A stretch of DNA of 29,073 bases. It comes from a virus. The DNA is taken from the IMG/VR virus record IMGVR_UViG_3300027746_000077, positions 1 through 29,073 of that record. One strand, written 5' to 3'. Below the pieces are notes generated by a model. The model searched no databases. It was not told where the DNA came from and saw only the letters and a program-made list of their open reading frames with translations. Position 1 is the first letter of the stretch. Every line of letters begins with the position of its first letter. A program made the position numbers and the translations under genes. This document shows, in pieces, positions 1-6,957 of the stretch.

Positions 1-1172
1 TCGTCCTTGATAACAAAGTTCTGCGTGTCAACTAACACAGGTGTCATTGTAGCGTCATCACCAATTATGAAGACGTCATTTGAACGACAAAGCGTTTGTA
101 ACAATTCAAACTCACCAACGCTAATCCAGTCGCTATTTATTTGCAGTCCTTTCGTTGTTGTAACGTATCTGTCCGTTGTTCCTCTATCCCAAGCATTAAA
201 AGTAAACGATGCCGTGTTGTAACTTCCAACTACTTTTTGGTATTGCTTACGATCGTAGTTGAACGACAACTCACTTTTCTTCGTGAAGTTAAAGTAATCA
301 GTCCCACCGCAAGTATTCGTCCAACCCAAACGCACATTGTCAAAGCGACAATCGTCAGCGACAATGTAAAAACAATATACGCGTGAATAAGGGGTGTAAA
401 TAGGTAGTGCAATCGGTGTACCTGCTTGTATCGTGTAGTATTTGACATTGGTAAAGTCTGCTCCGTCATTGATTAAATTTTGTGGATATGCACCCAAACG
501 ATTAACCGAATTAGTATCTGTAAACAAAGTGTAATTAGTTTGCTCAATTAACGTATTGCTGTTGTCGTATGTTGACACAAATAAATCTGTTGCATCGTTG
601 TCAACTAAAAGTCCGTTGTTGCTTAATGAATACAACTGTCCAAAGTCAGCTAATCGTGTTGGTATGTACACCCAATCGGTCGACAAACCTCTTGCTGGTG
701 CTTCACTCCATTTGTGTGTGTCTGTTGTGCGTTCGCTTAATAAGTATTTGTTTATACCGTTTAGCCCATAGCGTCCGTTTGGGTTCGGTTTGTAACCGTC
801 GCTTACTTGGTATTCAGCGAGGAAAGCGTAAACATCATCAATGTCAGCCATACCGCTACCGCTAACGGTGAATACTCCGTCAACTAACCATCCTTCTTTT
901 ATAGTGCATGAGATAAATGCAACACTTGAATACTCGTGATTTATTCCTTCGTTAGATGCGCCTGCATCGTGTTGTAGTTGCTCACGGAATATCGGTGCTA
1001 AATCCAACATTCCTTTGTTCGAAGCGTTAGGTTGTACGTTGACTTGGAAGCTACCGAAGTCGAACACGAAACGAAAGCCTGCGTTGGCTACGTTGTCGCT
1101 CGATGCGACAAGCATCAATCTTTGTCCGACTGGAGTGTATTGGTAAGGTTGGTCTTCTATTGTAATTGCCAT
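1..1172 (-). CDS. Tail structural protein, 3' end missing at window edge
   Basis: An open frame starts at the ATG at 1172 (MAITIEDQPYQYTPVGQRL) and runs without a stop to the window edge, giving 390 residues. The start lies 9 bases after the stop of the upstream gene and follows an A/T-rich leader without a Shine-Dalgarno sequence. The opening 'MAITI..QPY.YTPVGQ' and the motif 'RLGWTNTCGGTDYFNF' near residue 290 resemble a tail-associated protein I recall from Bacteroidetes phages, usually somewhat over 400 residues, so only a short C-terminal piece should be missing. It follows the gp10-like gene and precedes, across the window edge, another large tail protein. The function is not established; a distal tail or baseplate role is inferred from position. 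Confidence 0.75.
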   Translation of the reverse strand, partial: MAITIEDQPYQYTPVGQRLMLVASSDNVANAGFRFVFDFGSFQVNVQPNASNKGMLDLAPIFREQLQHDAGASNEGINHEYSSVAFISCTIKEGWLVDGVFTVSGSGMADIDDVYAFLAEYQVSDGYKPNPNGRYGLNGINKYLLSERTTDTHKWSEAPARGLSTDWVYIPTRLADFGQLYSLSNNGLLVDNDATDLFVSTYDNSNTLIEQTNYTLFTDTNSVNRLGAYPQNLINDGADFTNVKYYTIQAGTPIALPIYTPYSRVYCFYIVADDCRFDNVRLGWTNTCGGTDYFNFTKKSELSFNYDRKQYQKVVGSYNTASFTFNAWDRGTTDRYVTTTKGLQINSDWISVGEFELLQTLCRSNDVFIIGDDATMTPVLVDTQNFVIKD

Positions 1173-1181
1173 TGTATTTTT

Positions 1182-1715
1182 TTATATGTCGTTTAATCCT
1201 TCTAAACTTGCTCCAAAATCTTTACCGTAAGCATCTGTAATTTTGGCTTTGTATTCGTCCCAAATGTTATCCATCGCATAATCAAATGCGTGCCACCCCT
1301 TGATTCCTTCTTTGCCTATCTTGCGAGCAATCAAAAAAGCGACTTGTCTTTTAAGTGCTTCCGTTGGTTTCTGAAACTTACCGCTTTGTTTGTCGCGTAA
1401 CTTAATCGGCTTAATTCGCATCCAGTCAAGTATCGCGTCAATGGGCGGTTGCTTTCCTGCCTTCCTTCCGTTCTCACGCGCAAGGAAATACTGCGATGCC
1501 TTGCCTTTTGCGTAGATTGAAATGTTGATGTTTTGCCCTTTGATTTGCAACCTATACTTCAACGACTTTTCGAGCGTACCACTTGCTACCGCGTTGGTGT
1601 AGTTCTTACCTACCTTCCGCTTAAGACGATAGTCGGACTGCATTAACTCCACAAAGCGTTTAGCCATATCGTTCACCACAGCGAAGAAGTTTGGTGCGCT
1701 CTGTTCGTTAGCCAT
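1182..1715 (-). CDS. HK97 gp10-like tail completion / head-tail joining protein
   Basis: This 177-residue basic protein carries the pattern typical of HK97 gp10-like proteins: an 'ENGRKAGKQPPIDAILDW' block (residues 81-98) in which an aromatic, Gly and Arg/Lys-rich turn precedes a Pro-Pro-x-Asp-x-Ile helix. It is followed by 'AFLIARKIGKEGIKG' (about 125-139). Members of the family act at the head-tail interface or terminate the tail tube. It sits between small gene 1724-1930 and the partial tail gene at 1-1172, in the leftward late operon. The assignment rests on motif recognition; a neck or tail role is likely, the exact step is not. Confidence 0.6.
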   Translation of the reverse strand: MANEQSAPNFFAVVNDMAKRFVELMQSDYRLKRKVGKNYTNAVASGTLEKSLKYRLQIKGQNINISIYAKGKASQYFLARENGRKAGKQPPIDAILDWMRIKPIKLRDKQSGKFQKPTEALKRQVAFLIARKIGKEGIKGWHAFDYAMDNIWDEYKAKITDAYGKDFGASLEGLNDI

Positions 1716-1723
1716 TTGTTTGT

Positions 1724-1930
1724 TTATTTATATAGCTCAGTTATCCAATCTTCTATGTTTTCAAAAGATTGACCTTCAATAGTTATGCTTGTGTCAAAAA
1801 AGGTTTCTCCAAAATTTGTAGGGATATGACATTGCGTTTCAGACAGTATTTCAGGAGTTCCCTCTGCTATTGTGTAAGTCATAGGTAAACCGTCTAATTG
1901 AAAAGAGTTGTTGTTTTTAGTTATATTCAT
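1724..1930 (-). CDS. Small hypothetical late protein
   Basis: This 68-residue acidic protein has no family I recognise. Its ATG overlaps the stop of the tail-fibre gene (ATGA), the usual sign of translational coupling, and only 8 bases separate its stop from the next start. It has no cysteine pair or membrane segment and is low in basic residues. Its position directly after the fibre gene would suit a small fibre-assembly or structural accessory protein, but nothing in the sequence proves that. Confidence 0.6.
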   Translation of the reverse strand: MNITKNNNSFQLDGLPMTYTIAEGTPEILSETQCHIPTNFGETFFDTSITIEGQSFENIEDWITELYK

Positions 1931-3672
1931 CGTGAGTAATTTACTGTTACAGAATGCAGTATACCTGATTGATTAATACCTATACATAGGTAAGGAAATC
2001 CTAAAGGGTTATTAAGTGTAGCTACTGTGCTAAAGGTGCGAAGTGATAAGTCATTACTATTATCAAACGGATCTAATGCCATTAAAACATAGCTTGCTAC
2101 TGCGTTCCTCGTTAAAATAAATGTTTTTTCAACACATATACTATCAAGACCTGCTGCGAAATTTACTGGTGTTATATCAAAAAAGCCCATAGCAAGAGCA
2201 CCACTCAAACTTACTGAAGAAGGTGATGCGTAAAATCTAAATCTTGTATTAGACGTACCTTGTGTAGCTTGAAATATAGCACTAGCTTTCATTATATTAC
2301 CCGTAGTACTACTAGCTGTTTGAACTAATGGATAAGGACTACCAAATAAAAAAGTAATTCCAGTTCCTGCAGCTGCTTTATAAGTATTAATAATGGTAGG
2401 AGCTTGATAAACCTCAACTCCACTACGACCTCCTACTACTATATCTCCACTACCAAGCAACGAAGTTGAGTTAATAGTTTTTATATTAGTACCACTTACG
2501 AGTGTAGGTTGAACTGCTACATCCCCGCTACCTAAAAGAGTCGTGCTATTAACTGTCTTAATATTTGTGCCGCTTACAAGAGCTGCCTGCTTATTGTTGA
2601 AAGTGTTAAAGTTAGTTGAAGTCAAATAACCATTAACTGATGTTGTAGCAGCAGCCATACTGATAGCAGGTGTTGCTCCACCTGATGATACAACAGGAGC
2701 AGTTCCTGTTACTGATGTTACACCGCCTGCTACTACTAAATCACCACTACCTAAAACGGAAGATCCGTTGATAGTCTTAATGTTTGTTCCGCTAACAAGT
2801 TCAGCCTGCTTGCCGTTGAACGTAGTCCAATCAGTAGAACTCAAAGCACCTCTATTAGCTGCTGAAGCAGTTGGTAGGTTGAAGGTGTGTGTGCTTGTCG
2901 CAGACGAGATACCGAAGTCTGTTCCTGTTGTTCCCGTTGCGAAGTTCTGTACCTGTGCCGTTAAGCCATTTAACGCAGTCAATCCCGTTGAGAATGTAGT
3001 TATTACTTGACCAAGATGACTGTTCTCAGTATGGAGTTTAATCGTCCTTCCTGAGTTGTTGACGTAGATTCTAACCGCTAATCTATCGGTTAAAGCTAAC
3101 GTCGTTTGTGGTACTGCTATCGCGCTAACGTAAAGGTCAGTTACTGTTCCGTTCGTTATACCTTCAGGAGTAGCCGAGTTAGACGCTATTAAAGACAATG
3201 TCGTTCCGTTCCATTTATACAACTCGATATAAAATGAAGGAGTGCCACCTGAACTTGATGCGCTGAAGTACGTTTCAAAGTTCCAATTTCCTGCTGGTAT
3301 CTCTAACAAGTTTGGAACATTAGCGTCTGTGATGAAAGATTGAATGTAGCCATTCGTTGCAATCGTGAAATCTGTTCCTCCACCTATGATTGGTGTTCTG
3401 TCCATTTCTCTAAAAGCAACACCGCCAAATGTACCTTGTGATACCGAACCATTCAAATAGAATGACAATGATCCACCGCCACCCGTTGACGCAGGAAAGT
3501 TGGCAAGGCTTCCATCACCTCTCACATATTGCGATACTGTTCCTGTTGGATCGTCAAATTTAGCGTCTAATGCGTTTTGCAAGTCGGTCTGACTGGATAG
3601 CGTTCCTGTAATTGAACCCCACGTTATCGAAGCAGCAGCAGGTGTTGCCTTGATATATAAATTGTTTATCAT
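1927..3672 (-). CDS. Tail fibre / receptor-binding-type structural protein with internal repeats
   Basis: The protein has 581 residues and is rich in Ser, Thr, Gly and Asn. Residues 21-60 contain 'LQNALDAKFDDPTGTVSQYV', a fibre-shaft pattern common in Bacteroidetes phages. A Gly-rich linker (64-68) leads to a beta-rich region (70-230). Residues 276-413 hold repeats with 'LSSTDWTTFNGKQ' and three copies of 'LVSGTNIKTxNxxxLLGSGD'. The C-terminal 170 residues are non-repetitive and could be the receptor-binding head. It starts inside the end of the 342-residue tail gene (TGA/ATG overlap). Receptor binding is inferred; no enzymatic motif is visible. Confidence 0.75.
   Translation of the reverse strand: MINNLYIKATPAAASITWGSITGTLSSQTDLQNALDAKFDDPTGTVSQYVRGDGSLANFPASTGGGGSLSFYLNGSVSQGTFGGVAFREMDRTPIIGGGTDFTIATNGYIQSFITDANVPNLLEIPAGNWNFETYFSASSSGGTPSFYIELYKWNGTTLSLIASNSATPEGITNGTVTDLYVSAIAVPQTTLALTDRLAVRIYVNNSGRTIKLHTENSHLGQVITTFSTGLTALNGLTAQVQNFATGTTGTDFGISSATSTHTFNLPTASAANRGALSSTDWTTFNGKQAELVSGTNIKTINGSSVLGSGDLVVAGGVTSVTGTAPVVSSGGATPAISMAAATTSVNGYLTSTNFNTFNNKQAALVSGTNIKTVNSTTLLGSGDVAVQPTLVSGTNIKTINSTSLLGSGDIVVGGRSGVEVYQAPTIINTYKAAAGTGITFLFGSPYPLVQTASSTTGNIMKASAIFQATQGTSNTRFRFYASPSSVSLSGALAMGFFDITPVNFAAGLDSICVEKTFILTRNAVASYVLMALDPFDNSNDLSLRTFSTVATLNNPLGFPYLCIGINQSGILHSVTVNYSR
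2434..2847 (-). repeat. Amino-acid repeats in the fibre gene
   Basis: This region encodes residues 276-413 of the fibre. Two units of about 38 residues pair a 'YL/LS-ST-x-(W/F)-x-TFNxKQ' helix with 'LVSGTNIKT(I/V)N...LGSGD'. A third partial unit carries only the second half. The unit boundaries are conserved at protein level and only partly at DNA level, so the duplication is old. Confidence 0.8.
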
Positions 3673-4697
3673 AATTGTGTAATGTTTAAGTTTACTACTG
3701 ATGCGATTGACGATGTTATTAGAAGATCGTCACCTAAGGCAATCGAAGTTCCAAAAGTATAAGCACTTCCGTTCTTGGTTATTGTTATTGTCGGTGCGTT
3801 CTGTACGTTTGTTACGCTATCAATACTACACGAGTATGGCGCAATAAATATAGCTGATTGATAATCTAAGAAATCTACTGTCCACATAAATGTAAATGAA
3901 GGTTTGTTGTCTAAGTCGTCATAATCGTTTGAGAAACCAACCGCGCTAATGCTTGTAATGTCAGCCTTCAAAAGTATTTCTTCTTCTAATGCGTCAATGG
4001 CTGCTTCGATGTCGATTATCGTTTGACAATCTCCAATAGTTTCGCATGTCAAACCGATGTTGTCAGTAGTCAAATACCAACCGCGTACCCCTGCTCCGTT
4101 CGTTCCATAGTAATAGTTCGGTAAAGGTGCTGCTTCGTCGTTGACAAGACTAACGTTTCCGTTCTCGTCGCGTGTAATACTATCAATGAAGGTCAAGATT
4201 GAACTTGGTCCACCGCTTCCACTTTCAAAAAAGTCGTTCCACTCCGCAGGTATGCTGCACGCGTCCCAATAGTAAGGGACAAGTAAATCTAAACTAATTG
4301 TCCAACCTGTCAGCGTATGTTGAAATTCTTCAAGGAATGGTTCAAGACTTACATTCTGCACGGTAATCAAATCACCAAACAATACACGGTGGTTTGTAAT
4401 CTCAGCAACTAAGTCTTCTGCAATTCGTTGAAGGTCGGAAAGAACTTCGCGCTGGTACTCAGGTTTATCTTCTTTGTCGCGTGGAAGGTCAGCAAGGACA
4501 ATCTGAAAACTAAACGTCTTCATACCTTTCGCGTAAGTAACGTTTGAAGGTACAACGTGCATGAATGGATATTCACCAAACTTCTCTAAGTCAGATACTT
4601 CAATCTGTCCGTGAGAGAATCTTTTAAGAATAAAGTGTCCAGACGCAAATGCGTGGAATCTATCTATGAGCGCGTTGTAGCTTTGTACGTTCGACAT
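3669..4697 (-). CDS. Tail protein with C-terminal module shared with the large tail protein
   Basis: The first 145 residues form a compact domain ('FHAFASGHFILKRFSHGQIEVSDLEKF' region, then 'GWTISLDLLVPYYWD') of a type I associate with Bacteroidetes phage tail proteins; the exact role is unknown. A linker (150-265) contains a short helix 'IEAAIDALEEEILLK' (230-244). Residues 268-342 align without gaps to the last 75 residues of the protein at 26799-29073. The gene starts inside the frameshifted end of the chaperone gene (stop at 4660), which supports coupled translation. Its stop overlaps the fibre start. Position suggests a tail terminator, baseplate or fibre-adaptor role. Confidence 0.65.
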   Translation of the reverse strand: MSNVQSYNALIDRFHAFASGHFILKRFSHGQIEVSDLEKFGEYPFMHVVPSNVTYAKGMKTFSFQIVLADLPRDKEDKPEYQREVLSDLQRIAEDLVAEITNHRVLFGDLITVQNVSLEPFLEEFQHTLTGWTISLDLLVPYYWDACSIPAEWNDFFESGSGGPSSILTFIDSITRDENGNVSLVNDEAAPLPNYYYGTNGAGVRGWYLTTDNIGLTCETIGDCQTIIDIEAAIDALEEEILLKADITSISAVGFSNDYDDLDNKPSFTFMWTVDFLDYQSAIFIAPYSCSIDSVTNVQNAPTITITKNGSAYTFGTSIALGDDLLITSSIASVVNLNITQL

Positions 4698-5420
4698 AAT
4701 TGTAGTCTATTAGGTAAGTCATATATGTAAATATCTCCCAAGCACTTTTTTCCGTAATTGAATCTAATTTAGTTATGTCACGTCCACATGCTTCCATAAA
4801 AAGATGATACCAACCGTAGCGACCAAGCACTTGGTTTAGGTTGTCTCTGTCTTCAATTGCTCCGTCAGTTCCTGTGTCAACTTCTTCACCTCGTTCTCCA
4901 AATAGTCGAGCGAAGTGTTGCTTAGTTCGTTGAGCAAAGTCGAAAAAAAAAGCATCGCACCGTTGAATTGTTCGAGCGTCATCTGCTCAACGTAGCCTTC
5001 AACGAGTTCTCTATTTGCTTTGCCGTGTGGAACGATTGTGTACTTCGAACCCACGCGCTTGTCTATTGGTCTGTAAAGCGTTCCCATAATCTTGACCATG
5101 TTCTCTCCAACGTTAGCAGCCCACGTTGAAATGTCAGCGTACTCACCCATACTGATAGAGTATAGGTCAGGGATAAACCCGAAGTCCTTGTCTTTGATAG
5201 TTATCGTTTCAAAGAACTTTGCTGATTCATTTAACAACGTTCCTTCAAACGCTGCGAGTAATGTCGGCAAGTGTTGGAAGGGAATCTGTTCCGCCTGTTC
5301 TTTCAGTAGGTTACTGATGCTAACCAACTTGTCGATGTCGTTCTTCGCGCTGTGGTAGTCAACGTATTGCTTGACGCTTATGCTTGAATAGTCAGCTGGT
5401 ATTGATACTTTTATACTCAT
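4660..5420 (-). CDS. Tail assembly chaperone, -1 frameshift fusion product (gpGT-like)
   Basis: Residues 1-159 come from the frame starting at 5420. The ribosome then slips back one base on the T9 run (plus strand A9 at 4943-4951, slippery U UUU UUU) and reads 94 further codons to TAG at 4660-4662. The predicted fusion has 253 residues. The extension contains 'LNQVLGRYGWYHLFMEACGR', followed by 'DITKLDSITEKSAWEIFTYM', a helical protein-like sequence with a Trp-Tyr / Gly-Asp-Ile pattern familiar from Bacteroidetes phage tail genes. It fills the 138 bases that would otherwise be non-coding between 4698 and 4835. If the true run were 10 Ts, this would be one ordinary gene. Confidence 0.72.
4836..5420 (-). 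CDS. Tail assembly chaperone, unshifted product
   Basis: This 194-residue protein has a helical N-terminus ('KQYVDYHSAKNDIDKLVSIS'), then a beta-rich stretch including 'FIPDLYSISMGEYADISTW' and 'LYRPIDKRVGSKYTIVPHG', and ends in a Lys/Glu-rich helix. This layout matches Bacteroidetes phage proteins I regard as equivalents of lambda gpG tail chaperones. The codons at 4952-4944 read CTT TTT TTT. In the -1 frame the message stays open for 94 more codons, so this is the short form of a frameshifting pair. Family identity is inferred from the frameshift and the position upstream of tail genes. Confidence 0.7.
   Translation of the reverse strand: MSIKVSIPADYSSISVKQYVDYHSAKNDIDKLVSISNLLKEQAEQIPFQHLPTLLAAFEGTLLNESAKFFETITIKDKDFGFIPDLYSISMGEYADISTWAANVGENMVKIMGTLYRPIDKRVGSKYTIVPHGKANRELVEGYVEQMTLEQFNGAMLFFSTLLNELSNTSLDYLENEVKKLTQELTEQLKTETT
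4942..4952 (-). other. Programmed -1 frameshift slippery site (U9)
   Basis: The minus strand reads C TTT TTT TTT C with zero-frame codons CTT TTT TTT TCG. Both P- and A-site tRNAs can re-pair perfectly after a one-base slip, which gives TTC GAC as the next codons. I did not identify a clear downstream pseudoknot by eye. Confidence 0.7.
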
Positions 5421-5438
5421 TTATTCGTATTTATTCGT

Positions 5439-5594
5439 TTAAGATCCGCAATACAAACACCCTTCGTCGTCGTCGTCTATCGTGTTCGCTTCGTTATGCA
5501 CCCTGATTGCTTCCATTTCAACCTGCTCTTTCGTCCACTCTGGGTGAAAGGCTGAGATTTGAGATTTGAGAAAGTTTAATTTGTTATCGCTCAT
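5439..5594 (-). CDS. Small hypothetical protein (51 aa) with C-terminal CxxC
   Basis: The start ATG (5594) overlaps the TGA of the HAD gene (ATGA). The protein begins MSDNKLNFLKSQISAF and contains 'HPEWTKEQVEMEAIRVHNE'. An Asp-rich run then leads to a final 'CLYCGS'. A single CxxC could bind metal as a dimer or be redox active; neither can be decided. It ends 18 bases before the chaperone start. It looks real because of the overlap and its coding-like composition. Confidence 0.6.
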   Translation of the reverse strand: MSDNKLNFLKSQISAFHPEWTKEQVEMEAIRVHNEANTIDDDDEGCLYCGS

Positions 5595-5947
5595 GATTTG
5601 TAGTTTACAAGTGTTGCGTCTATGCCTTTATCTTTTAACTCATTCACAACGTCAGGGTTATTGTCGTAGTGTCTACGGATGCGGTTGCTTACGATGAAGT
5701 CAATCTTTGCGCTGTTGCTTCCTGTCAGCTTCACTCGGTTGTGTGAGATGCCTAACTCGTCCGCTACTTCGTAAACTGCTTTGCTTAGTCGTGGACTTCG
5801 AGCGGTAACTATGTAGACCATATACCCCTTTGAGATGAATCGTTTAGCGAGTGCTTTGCCTTGTGGAGTAGAAAGAGTACCGTCAAAATCAAACGAGATA
5901 CGTTCTTGCGCGTTTAGGTTGCGTCTAATCTTATCTAAATAGTTCAT
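5591..5947 (-). CDS. HAD-superfamily phosphatase-like protein
   Basis: The protein has 118 residues. Motif I is 'SFDFDGTLS' with nucleophile D20 and acid/base D22 followed by T24. Motif II is the Thr in 'VYIVTARS' (T48). A Lys near residue 81 and 'YDNNPDV' (94-100) occupy the places of motifs III and IV. The length fits capless HAD enzymes of the NLI/polynucleotide-phosphatase type found in phages. Both ends overlap neighbouring small genes by ATGA. The substrate is unknown; nucleotide or nucleic-acid end phosphate is a reasonable guess. It is an odd enzyme to find between terminase and tail genes. Confidence 0.7.
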   Translation of the reverse strand: MNYLDKIRRNLNAQERISFDFDGTLSTPQGKALAKRFISKGYMVYIVTARSPRLSKAVYEVADELGISHNRVKLTGSNSAKIDFIVSNRIRRHYDNNPDVVNELKDKGIDATLVNYKS

Positions 5948-6087
5948 TTGTTATCTTTGTATGTTGCGATACAAACCGCATAACGTTGAGTTGAATCTGT
6001 GTATTCAGCAACCATCTTTTCGTCGCTCATACAACGAACAATAAATTCGTCTTTTGGTTCTGTGGGTGTTGGTATTGGTATAGGCAT
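5944..6087 (-). CDS. Small conserved phage protein (47 aa)
   Basis: It starts MPIPIPTPTEPKDEFIVRCM and continues 'SDEKMVAEYTDSTQRYAVCI'. I recognise the pattern 'F..RCM.D..M..EYPD..QR.AVC' from small phage proteins and from the N-termini of some phage head-maturation proteins; its molecular function is unknown to me. Its TGA overlaps the ATG of the HAD gene, so the two are probably translated together. Confidence 0.65.
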   Translation of the reverse strand: MPIPIPTPTEPKDEFIVRCMSDEKMVAEYTDSTQRYAVCIATYKDNK

Positions 6088-6089
6088 AG

Positions 6090-6359
6090 TTACAATTTGT
6101 CGTTTATTATTATTTGCACAGGTGCTTCACTATCTCCTGCGTGAACCGTTCTCGCTTGTTTAGGTTTGAAGTATTCGAGCATCATCAAGTAATTGTGCAA
6201 GTAATCTTCGTCATCCATTGAATGAAGAACAGTCATAGCACGTTCAGCACCTTGCGTCACGACGTACTCACCAAGTTGATGCCACATTATTGTCCGTTCG
6301 TTTTGTGAACCGACAGGTCTGCCCTTTGGATTGTTTGTTTTGCCTTTTGGTAACCCCAT
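6090..6359 (-). CDS. Small conserved phage protein with GRPxGSxN N-terminus
   Basis: This 89-residue protein opens with 'KTNNPKGRPVGSQNERT', an AT-hook-like basic turn typical of the N-terminus of small DNA-packaging-associated proteins (DUF5681-like). A helical region 'LGEYVVTQGAERAMTVL' and 'YLMMLEYFKPKQARTV' follow. I have seen this architecture beside terminase genes in Bacteroidetes phages. DNA binding linked to packaging is a reasonable inference, as the terminase small subunit lies about 600 bases upstream in the same operon. Confidence 0.6.
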   Translation of the reverse strand: MGLPKGKTNNPKGRPVGSQNERTIMWHQLGEYVVTQGAERAMTVLHSMDDEDYLHNYLMMLEYFKPKQARTVHAGDSEAPVQIIINDKL

Positions 6360-6403
6360 CTTTTTCTAAACTTTTGATGTTTACTAAAATGTAAATATAA
6401 GAA

Positions 6404-6640
6404 CTACCCCAATTTACTTTTGTAATGGTTAATAAGTTGTTCCATTCTGCTATCATAGTATTTCGAGAACGTCTTGAAGCCGTCGTTGTCTTGTTCGAAT
6501 AGTCTGAATAGAACACCTCTCAATCTTTGTGAGGGCTTCTTTAACGTATCTTCAAGTTCACTCTTTAATGATTCTACTGCGTCTAATTCTTCGCGTTTAA
6601 AGTCCTGTGATAGCTTGAATCTGACTAACAGTATCTTCAC
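6404..6640 (-). pseudogene. Truncated duplicate of the gene at 7358-7711
   Basis: From 'DFKREELDAVESLKSELEDT' to the C-terminus this frame matches residues 50-117 of the 117-residue protein at 7358-7711 closely (REELDAVESLKSELEDTLKK identical). The first 12 residues, from a GTG at 6640, are unrelated and overlap the end of the 38-residue frame at 6597-6713. The N-terminal half of the parent gene is therefore missing. It may be a remnant, or still be expressed from the GTG as a C-terminal-domain protein; the intact frame and conservative substitutions allow the latter. Confidence 0.55.
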
Positions 6641-6713
6641 CAGCAGCCATGAAGTCTACATAAGTTCCGAGCGTTTGGTCGCTGTACTTAGTGCTTATTA
6701 TTTTATCACTCAT
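6597..6713 (-). CDS. 38-aa protein resembling the N-terminus of the tail chaperone (fragment)
   Basis: It starts MSDKIISTKYSDQTLGTYVD and ends '..SQIQAITGL'. It follows the profile of the first 40 residues of the chaperone at 4836-5420 ('IPADYSSISVKQYVDYHSAK..IDKLVSISNLL'): YS, YVD and a spaced Ile/Leu pattern align without gaps. The ATG has a rare Shine-Dalgarno-like GGAGG 6 bases upstream and overlaps the stop of 6706-6957. It stops where similarity to the gene at 7358-7711 begins, so it looks like the truncated start of a lost chaperone-like gene. Confidence 0.4.
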   Translation of the reverse strand: MSDKIISTKYSDQTLGTYVDFMAAGEDTVSQIQAITGL

Positions 6714-6957
6714 CTTGACCTCCGTAAGTTTCGTTGTAGTATTGTTCTGCCTTTTCACTTTGACATGACGCAAACGGTTGACCTGCAATATGAGAATTTA
6801 ATAACTGATCTTTCTCTATTTGCTTGGCTTGGTTATAAAATTCATCTAACATTCCTTGAGTTATTCTAATATCACCAAGACCTAAATGGTAATTATGATT
6901 GTGAGCAAGTTGTCTTAATTCTTCCATAAACCATTCAACCGCAGTTTGTTTACTCAT
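6706..6957 (-). CDS. Small phage protein, paralogue of 13043-13300
   Basis: The 83-residue protein begins 'MSKQTAVEWFMEELRQLAHN', has a central 'FYNQAKQIEKDQ' and ends 'YYNETYGGQDE'. The same three blocks occur in the 85-residue protein at 13043-13300, on the other strand and in the early unit. This Q-T-A-x-(E/D)-W ... QAK-x-(M/I)-EK ... YNETYG layout is common in small proteins of Flavobacterium-type phages; no function is known to me. Its start overlaps the stop of the terminase small subunit. Confidence 0.7.
   Translation of the reverse strand: MSKQTAVEWFMEELRQLAHNHNYHLGLGDIRITQGMLDEFYNQAKQIEKDQLLNSHIAGQPFASCQSEKAEQYYNETYGGQDE

Noticed and set aside
6597-6713. A possible +1 programmed frameshift (CTT TAA) linking the 38-residue and 78-residue frames
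   Set aside because: CTT followed by a stop recalls the prfB site, but the two halves resemble two different genes, and similarity to the 7358 gene begins at the join. A recombination scar explains it better.
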